This document shows, piece after piece, positions 9,225 through 17,669 of a stretch of 64,000 bases of DNA; position 1 is the stretch's first letter; every line of letters begins with the position of its first letter. Position numbers and translations under genes: made by a program. The stretch is from JAITWN01 sp964437335 (GTDB lineage: Bacteria > Pseudomonadota > Gammaproteobacteria > SZUA-140), in NCBI GenBank assembly GCA_964437335.1, contig CAYTGL010000014.1, positions 1 through 64,000 of the forward strand, given 5' to 3'. The notes under the pieces are model-generated. The model was not told the DNA's origin and made no database searches. It saw only the letters and a program-made list of their open reading frames with translations.

Positions 9225-10379
9225 ATGAACGCGCTACGGAGCAGATTCGGTTGGCTGGCAGGGGCCGCGCTGGCGCTTGGGGCTGGCGGGAATGCGGCGG
9301 CGCTCGACGTCGGGGCCTTTGGCGACATGAGCCTGGCCCACACCCGATCGTCGACGAGCGAACCCAGTTTCCGGCTCGGCAGCCTTGATCTCTATGCGAT
9401 GCAACACATCGACGACCGTACCCGTGCGCTGTTCGAAGTCCAGGTCCAGACCTTCACCGGCGATGCGATGGAAATCGAGATCCAGCGCTTCTGGATCATG
9501 CGCGAGTTTTCCGATGCGTTCAATATCGGGATCGGACGTTTCCACTCCCCGATCGGTTACTGGAATCGCCATTACCATCACGGCATCCTGCTGCAGGATA
9601 CCGTCAACAGGCCGTTCGTCCTCAGCTTCGAGGGTGGCGTGAACGCGATTATCCCGGTGCACCTGATAGGCATCCTCGCCGAGGGCGATCTGCCCTGGGG
9701 GCTGCGCTACGAGGCGGCGGTCGCGAACAGCAACACCATCAACTCCTCGTCAACCACCCAGCGACTGACTGTCCCGAACCGGGCCGATCTCAACCCCGGA
9801 AAATCGCTGTTCGGGCGCATTCACTATGGCCGTTTCGCCGCTCCGTTCAAACCCGGCGTCTTCTTCCTGAGTAACGACGTCGTGGAATCGGCCCCGGCAA
9901 CCGCGCCGTTATGTGGTGATCCTCCGGTGGGTGGTTGCAGCCTCGTCCCCCGTGGTTCGCCGCTCGTCACGCAGATGCTGTACGGCGCCGACTTCCGTTA
10001 CGAACGCGGCCGTTTCGACATCATGGCGGAATATTACCGGATCGTGAACGATGCCAGCCCCGGCGTGGGCGACGGGCGCAAGCACGACTCGGACGCCTGG
10101 TGGGCGCAGTTCGGTTACCAGTTCACCGACCAGCTCAAGGCGACCTATCGTTACGAGTCGCTCGATTTTGACAGCGAACCCGGCAATGTGGATCCGTATT
10201 ATATGGATCCCCGCCTGATCGGCCGGCAAGCGATCGGCACCGAACATCGCAATGTCTATGCGTTGCGCTACGACTTCAGCGAATCGAATGCGATCATGCT
10301 CGAGGTCAATATCCGCGATCCCCAGATCGGGACGACATCGGCGACGACCTTCCTGAGCTGGGCCTTCGTGATGTACTAG
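9225..10379 (+). CDS. Outer-membrane beta-barrel porin-like protein
   Basis: The 384-residue protein has a signal peptide (WLAGAALALGAGGNAAA) and then alternating-polarity strands rich in aromatic girdle residues, for example RAFWIM-like and FGYQFTDQLKATYRYESL segments. The C-terminal residue pattern LSWAFVMY ends in an aromatic residue, as outer-membrane barrels require for BAM recognition. I chose ATG 9225 over TTG 9210 because GGGAGA lies four bases upstream. It follows the PstS-like gene and was probably cotranscribed. Substrate is unknown. The stop overlaps the convergent ppsA stop by a few bases. Confidence 0.7.
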   Translation: MNALRSRFGWLAGAALALGAGGNAAALDVGAFGDMSLAHTRSSTSEPSFRLGSLDLYAMQHIDDRTRALFEVQVQTFTGDAMEIEIQRFWIMREFSDAFNIGIGRFHSPIGYWNRHYHHGILLQDTVNRPFVLSFEGGVNAIIPVHLIGILAEGDLPWGLRYEAAVANSNTINSSSTTQRLTVPNRADLNPGKSLFGRIHYGRFAAPFKPGVFFLSNDVVESAPATAPLCGDPPVGGCSLVPRGSPLVTQMLYGADFRYERGRFDIMAEYYRIVNDASPGVGDGRKHDSDAWWAQFGYQFTDQLKATYRYESLDFDSEPGNVDPYYMDPRLIGRQAIGTEHRNVYALRYDFSESNAIMLEVNIRDPQIGTTSATTFLSWAFVMY

Positions 10380-12775
10380 GGAACCGAACGACTCGCCTCG
10401 ATGTCCAGCACGACCTGGGTCATCGGGATGACGCTGTCGGCATTCAGCGAGATCGAGTCGATGCCATGCTCGACCAGCCAGCGGGTGAGGTCCGGATAAT
10501 CCGACGGCGCCTGGCCGCAGATGCCGATATACTTGCCGCGCGCCCGGCAGGCCCGGATCGCCATCTCCATCAGCATCAGCACTGCCTCGTCCCGCTCGTC
10601 GAATCCGCTCACGATGCCGGAATCCCGGTCGACGCCGAGCGTGAGCTGCGTCAGGTCGTTCGAGCCGATCGAGAAGCCGTCGAAATGCTCGAGAAAGCGG
10701 TCGGCCAGCAGTGGATTCGACGGGATCTCGCACATCATGTAGACCTTGAGGCCATTATCGCCGCGCTTGAGGCCGTGTTTTTCCAGCAGCGCGATTACGT
10801 CAATGCCTTCCTTCACGGTGCGCACGAACGGAATCATCAGGGCGACGTTGTCGAGGCCGATGACCTCGCGCACGGACTTCATTGCCGCGCATTCGAGTTC
10901 GAAGCACGCGGCGAACGACTCCGATGAATAGCGTCCGGCGCCGCGCCAGCCGATCATCGGATTTTCCTCTTTCGGCTCGAAACCGCCGCCGCCGATCAGC
11001 GAGGCGTATTCGTTCGATTTGAAATCGCTCAGGCGCACGATCACCGGCTTCGGATAAAAGGCCGCCGCAATCATGCCGACGCCTTCGGCGAGACGCTGGA
11101 TGTAGAAACTCTTCCGGTCCGGGTAGCCGGCAACGATGCGGTCGATGTCCTGCCGGGTTTTTTCATCGAGGCCGTCATATTCGAGCAGCGCCCGCGGATG
11201 GATCCGGATGCTGTTGTTGATGATGAACTCGAGGCGTGCGAGCCCCACGCCGTCGTTCGGCATCCGGGCGCTCGCGAAGGCCTGCTCGGAGTTGCCGACG
11301 TTCATCATGATCTTCGTGCGGGGGCGCCGGTCGCTCGACAGGTCCAGGCGTTTGGTCTCGAATTCCTGCTTTCCTTCATAGATGTTGCCGGTGTCGCCCT
11401 CGGCGCAGGACACGGTGACTTCGGCGCCGCCGGTGATCAGTTGCGTCGCCTCGCCACAGCCGACAACGGCGGGTATCCCGAGCTCGCGGGCGACGATTGC
11501 GGCATGACAGGTGCGCCCGCCCCGGTTGGTGACGATGCCCGCGGCTATTTTCATGACCGGCTCCCAGTCGGGATCGGTAATGTCGGTGACGAGGATCTCG
11601 CCCGGCTTGAGCTCTCCCATCTGGGCGGCTTCGAAGATGACGCGCGCCCGGCCGGCTGCGATCCGGCCGCCGACACTCTTGCCGGACACGATCAGGCGGC
11701 CGCGCGTCTTCAGCGAGTAGACCTCGTGATAACGCGTGTCGGCGAGTGACTGCACGGTCTCCGGGCGCGCCTGCACGATGTACAGTTCACCGCTCCTGCC
11801 GTCTTTCGCCCATTCGATGTCCATCGGCATGAAGCGCCCGGATTTGGCGGAGTAGTGCTTTTCGATGACGATCGCGCCGCGGGCGAGTTCGAGTATCTCG
11901 TCGTCGCTCAGTGAAAACCGCTCGCGCTCCTCGCGGCGCACCCGCACGTTGCGGGTCGAGATGCCGGCGGCGGTGTCGCCGGTGTAGATCATCTTGATGG
12001 CCTTCTCGCCAAGCTGGCGCTTGATGATCGGGCGGAAGCCTTTCTCCAGCATCGGCTTGGAGACATAGAACTCGTCGGGGTTGACCTTGCCCTGAACCAC
12101 GTTTTCGCCGAGCCCGTAGGCGGATGTGATGAAGACGACATCGCGGAATCCGGTCTCGGTGTCAATCGTGAACATGACGCCGGAAGTCCCGAGATCCGAG
12201 CGCACCATCTTCTGGATGCCGATCGACAGCGCGACGTCCATATGAGCGAAGCCGTGGTGCGTGCGATAGGAGATCGCGCGATCCGTGAACAGCGAGCCGA
12301 ATACCTGGCGGCAGGTGGTCAGCAGGTGCGGCACGCCCCGGATATTGAGATAGGTATCCTGCTGTCCGGCGAACGAGGCGGCCGGCAGGTCCTCGGCGGT
12401 CGCGGAACTGCGCACGGCGACGTCCGGGTTCGGACCGAATTCCTCGCCGAGCTTGCGGTAGGCGGAGACGATCTCCTCGGCCAGATCCTCAGGCAACTCG
12501 CTGTACATGATCCATTCCCGGATGATCGCAGCGCTGTAGGAGAGCGCCTTGACATCGGTGACATCGAGACGATCGAGCACCTCGGAGATTTTGGCGGTGA
12601 GATTATTGTGTTCGAGAAAATACCGGTAACCGTCCGCGGTGATCGCGAATCCGTCCGGCACCTTGACCCCATGCGCGGATAGCGCGTTGTACATCTCGCC
12701 GAGCGAGGCGTTCTTGCCGCCGACCAGCGCGATATCGCCGATGCCGAGGTCGGAGAATTCGCGGATATATGCCAT
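10376..12775 (-). CDS. ppsA: Phosphoenolpyruvate synthase
   Basis: The 799-residue enzyme converts pyruvate and ATP to PEP, AMP and phosphate for gluconeogenesis. The N-terminal ATP-grasp domain includes SSATAEDLPAASFAGQQDT. The phosphohistidine swivel domain contains the catalytic His in GGRTCHAAIVARELG, and the C-terminal PEP-binding barrel has SIGSNDLTQLTLGVDRDSG and ICGQAPSD. I chose ATG 12775, which has AGGGAG seven bases upstream, over TTG 12781. It lies 53 bp downstream of pgm on the same strand, so the two may form a gluconeogenic unit. Confidence 0.97.
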   Translation of the reverse strand: MAYIREFSDLGIGDIALVGGKNASLGEMYNALSAHGVKVPDGFAITADGYRYFLEHNNLTAKISEVLDRLDVTDVKALSYSAAIIREWIMYSELPEDLAEEIVSAYRKLGEEFGPNPDVAVRSSATAEDLPAASFAGQQDTYLNIRGVPHLLTTCRQVFGSLFTDRAISYRTHHGFAHMDVALSIGIQKMVRSDLGTSGVMFTIDTETGFRDVVFITSAYGLGENVVQGKVNPDEFYVSKPMLEKGFRPIIKRQLGEKAIKMIYTGDTAAGISTRNVRVRREERERFSLSDDEILELARGAIVIEKHYSAKSGRFMPMDIEWAKDGRSGELYIVQARPETVQSLADTRYHEVYSLKTRGRLIVSGKSVGGRIAAGRARVIFEAAQMGELKPGEILVTDITDPDWEPVMKIAAGIVTNRGGRTCHAAIVARELGIPAVVGCGEATQLITGGAEVTVSCAEGDTGNIYEGKQEFETKRLDLSSDRRPRTKIMMNVGNSEQAFASARMPNDGVGLARLEFIINNSIRIHPRALLEYDGLDEKTRQDIDRIVAGYPDRKSFYIQRLAEGVGMIAAAFYPKPVIVRLSDFKSNEYASLIGGGGFEPKEENPMIGWRGAGRYSSESFAACFELECAAMKSVREVIGLDNVALMIPFVRTVKEGIDVIALLEKHGLKRGDNGLKVYMMCEIPSNPLLADRFLEHFDGFSIGSNDLTQLTLGVDRDSGIVSGFDERDEAVLMLMEMAIRACRARGKYIGICGQAPSDYPDLTRWLVEHGIDSISLNADSVIPMTQVVLDIEASRSVP

Positions 12776-12796
12776 GACCAAGCTCCCTGACTGGCG

Positions 12797-12826
12797 GCTG
12801 ACGCTGACGCTGACTCTGGCGCTGGC
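12797..12826. repeat. Short hexamer tandem repeat between pgm and ppsA
   Basis: Three exact copies of GCTGAC (12797-12814) are followed by two related hexamers (TCTGGC, GCTGGC). The tract lies in the 53-bp gap between pgm and ppsA, in the leader of ppsA. It could be a slippage-prone tract, but there is no sign of function beyond position. Confidence 0.55.
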
Positions 12827-12828
12827 GA

Positions 12829-14463
12829 TCAGGTGATCACGGTCGGGCCGCCGCGCCCGGTTCGCTGCAGCACGCCTGAAAGCCGGTTCGCGATCGTGAT
12901 CAGGTCTGCAAGCATCTCCTGGGTATCGTGATTGTGCCGGCCCGCCTCGGCGACGAATTTTTCGATGTAGACCCGCAGGGTCGCGCCTTCGGTGCCTGTG
13001 CCGGACAAGCGGTAGACAATCCGGGAATCGTCTTTGAAGCCGATCCGGAGGCCCTGTCCTTCGGTGACCGATCCGTCGACCGGATCGGTATAACTGAAAT
13101 CATCGCTGAAGGCGACCACATAGTCGCCGATCCTCCGGCCGGGGAGTTTTCCCAGTTTGAGACGCAATTCTTCGATCATTTCGTTTGCGATGCCGGCTTC
13201 GAGCATTTCATAGTCATGGCGCGTGTAGTAATTGCGGCCGAAGGTCGCCCAGTGATCGCGCACGATCTGCTCGACCGAGCGATGGCGCACCGCGAGGATG
13301 TTCAGCCAGAACAGCACCGCCCACAGTCCGTCTTTTTCACGCAGATGGTTCGAGCCGGCGCCGAAACTTTCCTCGCCGCATAGCGTGATCCGGCCGCTGT
13401 CGAGGAGGTTGCCGAAATACTTCCATCCGGTCGGCGTCTCATAGCATGCGATGCCGAGCGATTCCGCGACACGATCGAGGGCCCGGCTGGTCGGCATCGA
13501 ACGCGCGACGCCAGCGAGTGTTTCATGATAGCCCGGGACATCGGCGGCATTGGCGGCGAGGATCGCGATGCTGTCGCTCGGGGTGACGAAGAATCGGCGG
13601 CCGAGGATCATGTTGCGGTCGCCGTCGCCGTCCGACGCGGTACCGAGATCCGGGGCGCTCTGGGAATACATGATCTCGACGAGTTCCGCGGCGTAGGTCA
13701 GGTTCGGGTCCGGGTGTCCGCCGCCGAAATCGTGGAGCGGCGTCCCGTTGATGACCGTGCCGGGCAGCGCGCCGAGGCGACGTTCGAGGATCTCGCTCGC
13801 ATAGGGACCGGTCACGGCGTGCATCGCATCGAAGCACAAATTGAACATCCCGCTGGAAAGGAGGTCACGGATGCGGTTGAAATCGAACAGCGACTCCATC
13901 AGTTCGGCATAGTCGTCGACCGGATCGACGATCTCGATCCGGGTCCTGCCGGCCACATGCGAGCCGGTCTTGCCGAGTTCGAGATCGGGCGCATCGAGGA
14001 TGGTGAACTCGCGGATCGCGAGCGTCTCCCGATAAATCGCATCGGTGATCCTGGCAGGCGCCGGGCCGCCGTTTTCGGTATTGAACTTGATGCCGAAATC
14101 GCCGTGCACGCCACCGGGATTGTGGCTCGCGGACAGGATGATGCCGCCGTCGGCGCCGTGCTTGCGGATCAGGCACGAGGCCGCAGGCGTCGACAGCAGG
14201 CCGTCGCGGCCGACGATCAGCCGCCCGGCGCCGTTCGCGGCGGCTATCCGGATGATCGTCTGGATCGCTTCCGCGTTGTAATATCGACCGTCGCCGCCGA
14301 CGACGAGGGTTTTCCCCTCTGCGCCCCCGAGGGCGTTGAAAAGCGACTGGATGAAGTTCTCGAGGTAACGAGGTTGCCTGAACGTGGCGACCTTTTTCCT
14401 GAGGCCCGAGGTGCCCGGCTTCTGGTCTTCAAACGGAGTGGTTTCGACGGCGCGGATTTTCAT
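12829..14463 (-). CDS. pgm: Phosphoglucomutase (alpha-D-glucose phosphate-specific)
   Basis: The 544-residue alpha-D-phosphohexomutase interconverts glucose 1-phosphate and glucose 6-phosphate, linking the glycogen genes of this window to glycolysis. The N-terminal block is TPFEDQKPGTSGLRKKV. The phosphoserine loop is ILSASHNPGG near residues 130-140, the metal loop is DGDGDRNMI, and sugar-binding GEESFGAGSNHLREKDG follows. The length matches the eukaryote-like bacterial class. ATG 14463 is chosen; TTG 14481 in frame would add six residues, and neither start has a strong ribosome-binding site. Confidence 0.94.
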   Translation of the reverse strand: MKIRAVETTPFEDQKPGTSGLRKKVATFRQPRYLENFIQSLFNALGGAEGKTLVVGGDGRYYNAEAIQTIIRIAAANGAGRLIVGRDGLLSTPAASCLIRKHGADGGIILSASHNPGGVHGDFGIKFNTENGGPAPARITDAIYRETLAIREFTILDAPDLELGKTGSHVAGRTRIEIVDPVDDYAELMESLFDFNRIRDLLSSGMFNLCFDAMHAVTGPYASEILERRLGALPGTVINGTPLHDFGGGHPDPNLTYAAELVEIMYSQSAPDLGTASDGDGDRNMILGRRFFVTPSDSIAILAANAADVPGYHETLAGVARSMPTSRALDRVAESLGIACYETPTGWKYFGNLLDSGRITLCGEESFGAGSNHLREKDGLWAVLFWLNILAVRHRSVEQIVRDHWATFGRNYYTRHDYEMLEAGIANEMIEELRLKLGKLPGRRIGDYVVAFSDDFSYTDPVDGSVTEGQGLRIGFKDDSRIVYRLSGTGTEGATLRVYIEKFVAEAGRHNHDTQEMLADLITIANRLSGVLQRTGRGGPTVIT

Positions 14464-14520
14464 GATGCGGGATTCATTCAATCACAGATGGTCGATATTT
14501 GCGAGTGTTCTATAATAACC

Positions 14521-14548
14521 GGTTTAAAGGGATCTGACCCCATTAACC
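14521..14548 (+). promoter_or_regulatory. htpG leader: REP-like hairpin containing a CCCCATTA heat-shock-like -10
   Basis: An imperfect inverted repeat (GGTTTAAAGGG / CCCCATTAACC around a six-base loop) lies 20 bp upstream of the htpG start. CCCCATTA at 14538-14545 matches the sigma-32 -10 consensus CCCCATnT except at the last base. However, no CTTGAA-like -35 is present at the expected 13-15 bp. A TATAAT at 14511-14516 could be a sigma-70 -10. Which element drives htpG is undecided. Confidence 0.35.
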
Positions 14549-14568
14549 CCGGGAGGTAGACTTTGACG

Positions 14569-16476
14569 ATGTCCGTGGAGACTCACAAGGAAACGCTGCA
14601 ATTCCAGGCCGAGGCCCGGCAGTTGCTGAAGCTGATGATCCATTCGCTGTATTCGAACAGCGAGATCTTCCTGCGCGAGCTGATCTCGAACGCCTCCGAC
14701 GCCTGCGACAAGCTGCGCTTCGAGGCGCTGTCCGACGACGCGCTGTACGAGGGCGAGGCCGCGCTCCGGGTACGGGTCTCCTGTGACAGGCATGCCCGCA
14801 CGATCACGATCAGCGACAACGGCATCGGGATGAATCGCCACGAGGTTGCGGAGAATATCGGCACCATCGCCGGGTCCGGCACACGGCGCTTTTTCGAGTC
14901 GCTGAGCGGCGATGAATCGAAGGATGCGAAACTGATAGGCCAGTTCGGCGTCGGTTTCTATTCCGCGTTCATCGTCGCGGACCGGGTAGTGCTGACGACC
15001 CGCCGCGCTGGTCTCGGCCCCGAACACGGCGCGCGCTGGGAGTCGGACGGTGAGGGCGAATACACCCTCGAGACGATCGAGCGCCGCGCGCGTGGCACCG
15101 AGATCGTGCTGCACCTGCGCGAAGGCCAGGATGAGTTTCTCGACGGGCATCGCCTGCGCGCGATCATTCGCCGCTATTCGGACAGCTTGTCGCTGCCGGT
15201 CGAGATGCCCGCGGAAAAGCAGGGCGATGACAAGGCATCAGATGACAAGGCATCAACGGACACCTGGGAGCAGGTCAACCGGGCCTCCGCGCTGTGGACG
15301 CGACCGCGCAGCGAGATCAGCGACGGGGAATACAACGACTTCTATCGCCATGTCGCCCATGATTTCGAGGATCCGCTGGCGCGGCTGCACGTCCAGGTCG
15401 AGGGAAGGCAGACCTTCACTTCGCTGCTGTATATCCCGAAACGCGCACCGTTCGATCTGTGGGACCGCGAGCGCGGGCATGGCGTCAAGCTCTATGTCCG
15501 GCGCGTCTTCATCATGGACAATGCCGAGGGTTTGCTGCCCGGCTGGTTGCGTTTCGTGCGCGGCGTCGTCGATTCGGACGATCTGCCGCTGAACGTCTCG
15601 CGCGAGATGCTGCAGCACAACCGCCAGATCGACGTGATCCGCGGCTCACTGGTCAAGAAGCTGCTCGGCCAGTTGCAGGATATTGCGGAGAAGGAGCCGG
15701 ACAGGTACCGGGAATTCTGGAAGGAGTTCGGCCGCGTTCTCAAGGAAGCGCCGGTCGAGGATCCGGGCAATACGGAGCAGGTCGCAAAGCTGCTGAGGTT
15801 TCCGTCGACCCGCGACGACGGGAAAACGGAGGTCTCGCTCGACGACTACGCCGGTCAAATGAAGGAAGGGCAGGACCGCATCTGGTACATCACCGCCGAG
15901 TCGATGACCGCCGCGCTCAACAGCCCGCATCTGGAGATCTTCCGCAAGAAAGGCATCGAGGTGCTACTGCTGTGCGATCGCATCGACGAATGGCTGTTGT
16001 CCGGCCTGACCGAATATGACGGCAAGTCGCTGCAGTCGGTTGCGCGCGGCGATCTCGCGCTGGAGGCGTTCGAGGACGCACAGGAGAAACAGGCGATCGA
16101 CGCGGCTGCCGAGGCCCTCGGTGACCTCGCCGCGCGCATGAAGGCGGTTCTCTCGGGCCGGGTCGAGCAGGTGCGCCTGTCACATCGCCTGACCGATTCG
16201 CCCTCCTGCCTGGTCGTTGACCAGAACGACATGACGCTGAACCTGCGCCGCCTGCTCGAGGCCGCCGGGCAGAAACTGCCGGCCGGCAAGCCGATCCTCG
16301 AGCTCAATCCGCGTCATCCGCTGGTCGAGCGCCTCGGGAACGAGCGCGACGAGGGCCGCTTCGCGGACTGGTCGCATGTCCTTTATGAACAGGCGCTGCT
16401 CAGCGAAGGCGGGCAGCTCGAGGATCCGGCCGCGTTCGTCCGACGGCTGAACGGACTGCTGCTCGCGCAGGCCTGA
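14569..16476 (+). CDS. htpG: Chaperone protein HtpG (Hsp90)
   Basis: The 635-residue cytoplasmic Hsp90 homologue helps fold client proteins with ATP. The N-terminal GHKL ATPase domain shows LRELISNASDACDKLR, DNGIGM and the lid and G2 segment QFGVGFYSAF. The middle domain carries NVSREMLQHN with the conserved Arg. I chose ATG 14569, which gives the family-standard MSVETHKETL. TTG 14563, two codons earlier, is closer to the strong GGGAGGT site (14551-14557) and may be used instead. It is divergent from pgm. A short charged linker (DDKASDDKAS) contains a tandem repeat. Confidence 0.97.
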   Translation: MSVETHKETLQFQAEARQLLKLMIHSLYSNSEIFLRELISNASDACDKLRFEALSDDALYEGEAALRVRVSCDRHARTITISDNGIGMNRHEVAENIGTIAGSGTRRFFESLSGDESKDAKLIGQFGVGFYSAFIVADRVVLTTRRAGLGPEHGARWESDGEGEYTLETIERRARGTEIVLHLREGQDEFLDGHRLRAIIRRYSDSLSLPVEMPAEKQGDDKASDDKASTDTWEQVNRASALWTRPRSEISDGEYNDFYRHVAHDFEDPLARLHVQVEGRQTFTSLLYIPKRAPFDLWDRERGHGVKLYVRRVFIMDNAEGLLPGWLRFVRGVVDSDDLPLNVSREMLQHNRQIDVIRGSLVKKLLGQLQDIAEKEPDRYREFWKEFGRVLKEAPVEDPGNTEQVAKLLRFPSTRDDGKTEVSLDDYAGQMKEGQDRIWYITAESMTAALNSPHLEIFRKKGIEVLLLCDRIDEWLLSGLTEYDGKSLQSVARGDLALEAFEDAQEKQAIDAAAEALGDLAARMKAVLSGRVEQVRLSHRLTDSPSCLVVDQNDMTLNLRRLLEAAGQKLPAGKPILELNPRHPLVERLGNERDEGRFADWSHVLYEQALLSEGGQLEDPAAFVRRLNGLLLAQA

Positions 16477-16520
16477 CAGGCGCATCCGGCATTATCCCGA
16501 CCACGACAGGAGAGCGAGGC

Positions 16521-17531
16521 ATGAACGCTGCTCAAGAGGATGCGCCGCGGGCGATCGGGCAGGGCGGCAGGACGGGTGTGCTGCTGAGCAACCTCGGCAC
16601 CCCGGATGCCCCGACCCCGGCAGCGGTCCGGCGTTACCTGCGCGAATTCCTGTCCGATCGCCGCGTCGTGAACCTGCCGCCACTGCTGTGGTGGCCGATA
16701 CTGAACGGCATCATCCTGACGATCCGGCCGCGCAAATCCGCGCATGCCTATCAACGGATCTGGCGCGACGACGGTTCGCCGCTGCTGGTGATATCGAGAC
16801 AGCAACTGGCCGCGATCGAGCGGCGGTTTTCAAACCGCGACGACCTGGTTTTCGCGCTCGGCATGCGTTACGGCACGCCGTCGATCGGGTCCGCGCTCGC
16901 ATTGTTGCGCAATGCCGGCGCCGAACGCTTGATCGTGCTGCCGCTCTATCCGCAATATTCCTCGGCGACGACCGCCTCGACCTTCGATGCGGTCGCCGCC
17001 GCGATGCGGCGCTGGATCTTGGTGCCGGGCGTGAACTTCATCGCGCACTATTTCGACCAGCCCTGGTATCACCGCGCTGTCGCCGCGAGCCTCCGCGAGG
17101 CCTGGCAAGTCGAACCGCCGGCCGAGCGTCTGCTGTTCTCGTTTCACGGCATGCCAAGGGTGACCCGCGATGCCGGCGATCCCTACTACAGCCAGTGCGA
17201 ATTCACTGCGCGCGCGATCGCGCACGAACTGGCGCTGCCCGATGAACGCTGGCAGATGACGTTCCAGTCGCGCTTCGGCGCGCAGGAATGGTTGCAGCCC
17301 TATACCGACAGGACGCTCGTGGCCTGGGGCAGCGCTGGCGTCGAGAGCGTCGACGTGGTCTGTCCCGGATTCTCCGCCGATTGCCTCGAGACCCTCGAGG
17401 AGATCGAGATGCTGAACAGGGAGACCTTTATCGGGGCGGGCGGGAAACGCTATCGTTATATCCCGGCGCTGAACGGTCGTGACGAACATATAGAAGGACT
17501 GGCCGGGATGATCGAGCGCCTGTGTCCATAA
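16521..17531 (+). CDS. hemH: Ferrochelatase
   Basis: The 336-residue enzyme inserts Fe(II) into protoporphyrin IX at the membrane surface, the last step of protoheme synthesis. GVLLSNLGTPDAPTPAAVR opens the fold. The active-site His is in FSFHGMPRVT and the acidic Glu in CPGFSADCLETLEEI. Length is normal for Gram-negative HemH. A strong GGAGAGCGAGG ribosome-binding site precedes the ATG, 44 bp after htpG. The stop codon is embedded in the left arm of a large palindrome. Confidence 0.96.
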   Translation: MNAAQEDAPRAIGQGGRTGVLLSNLGTPDAPTPAAVRRYLREFLSDRRVVNLPPLLWWPILNGIILTIRPRKSAHAYQRIWRDDGSPLLVISRQQLAAIERRFSNRDDLVFALGMRYGTPSIGSALALLRNAGAERLIVLPLYPQYSSATTASTFDAVAAAMRRWILVPGVNFIAHYFDQPWYHRAVAASLREAWQVEPPAERLLFSFHGMPRVTRDAGDPYYSQCEFTARAIAHELALPDERWQMTFQSRFGAQEWLQPYTDRTLVAWGSAGVESVDVVCPGFSADCLETLEEIEMLNRETFIGAGGKRYRYIPALNGRDEHIEGLAGMIERLCP

Positions 17532-17572
17532 GGGACGCTGCCCGTTTTCCCCCGGGGAAAACGGGTAGCGTC
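17530..17572. repeat. Near-perfect 21-bp palindrome overlapping the hemH stop (REP-like or terminator)
   Basis: The arms 17530-17550 and 17552-17572 are complementary over 21 positions with one G-T wobble, around a single C. The sequence starts GGGACGCT and ends AGCGTCCC with GTTTTCCCC/GGGGAAAAC inside. The first bases are the last bases of the hemH TAA. No T-run follows, so classical intrinsic termination is doubtful. The shape suggests a dispersed REP/RAYT-type element. Confidence 0.7.
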
Positions 17573-17669
17573 CCTGTGCTGATTCATGGACAATTCCCGC
17601 ATATTTTGCTATGGTTACGCTCATATTTTCAATACCTTACCGATAGACGATCTCAATCAGGGGTTTTTC

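Noticed and set aside
14511..14548. Firm sigma-32 heat-shock promoter for htpG
   Set aside because: Only the -10 half is present; no CTTGAA lies 13-15 bp upstream, so I kept it as a weak possibility only.
15229..15258. Tandem repeat in htpG (GATGACAAGGCATCA-type)
   Set aside because: It encodes the variable charged linker between HtpG domains and is common there; not evidence of a mobile or regulatory element.
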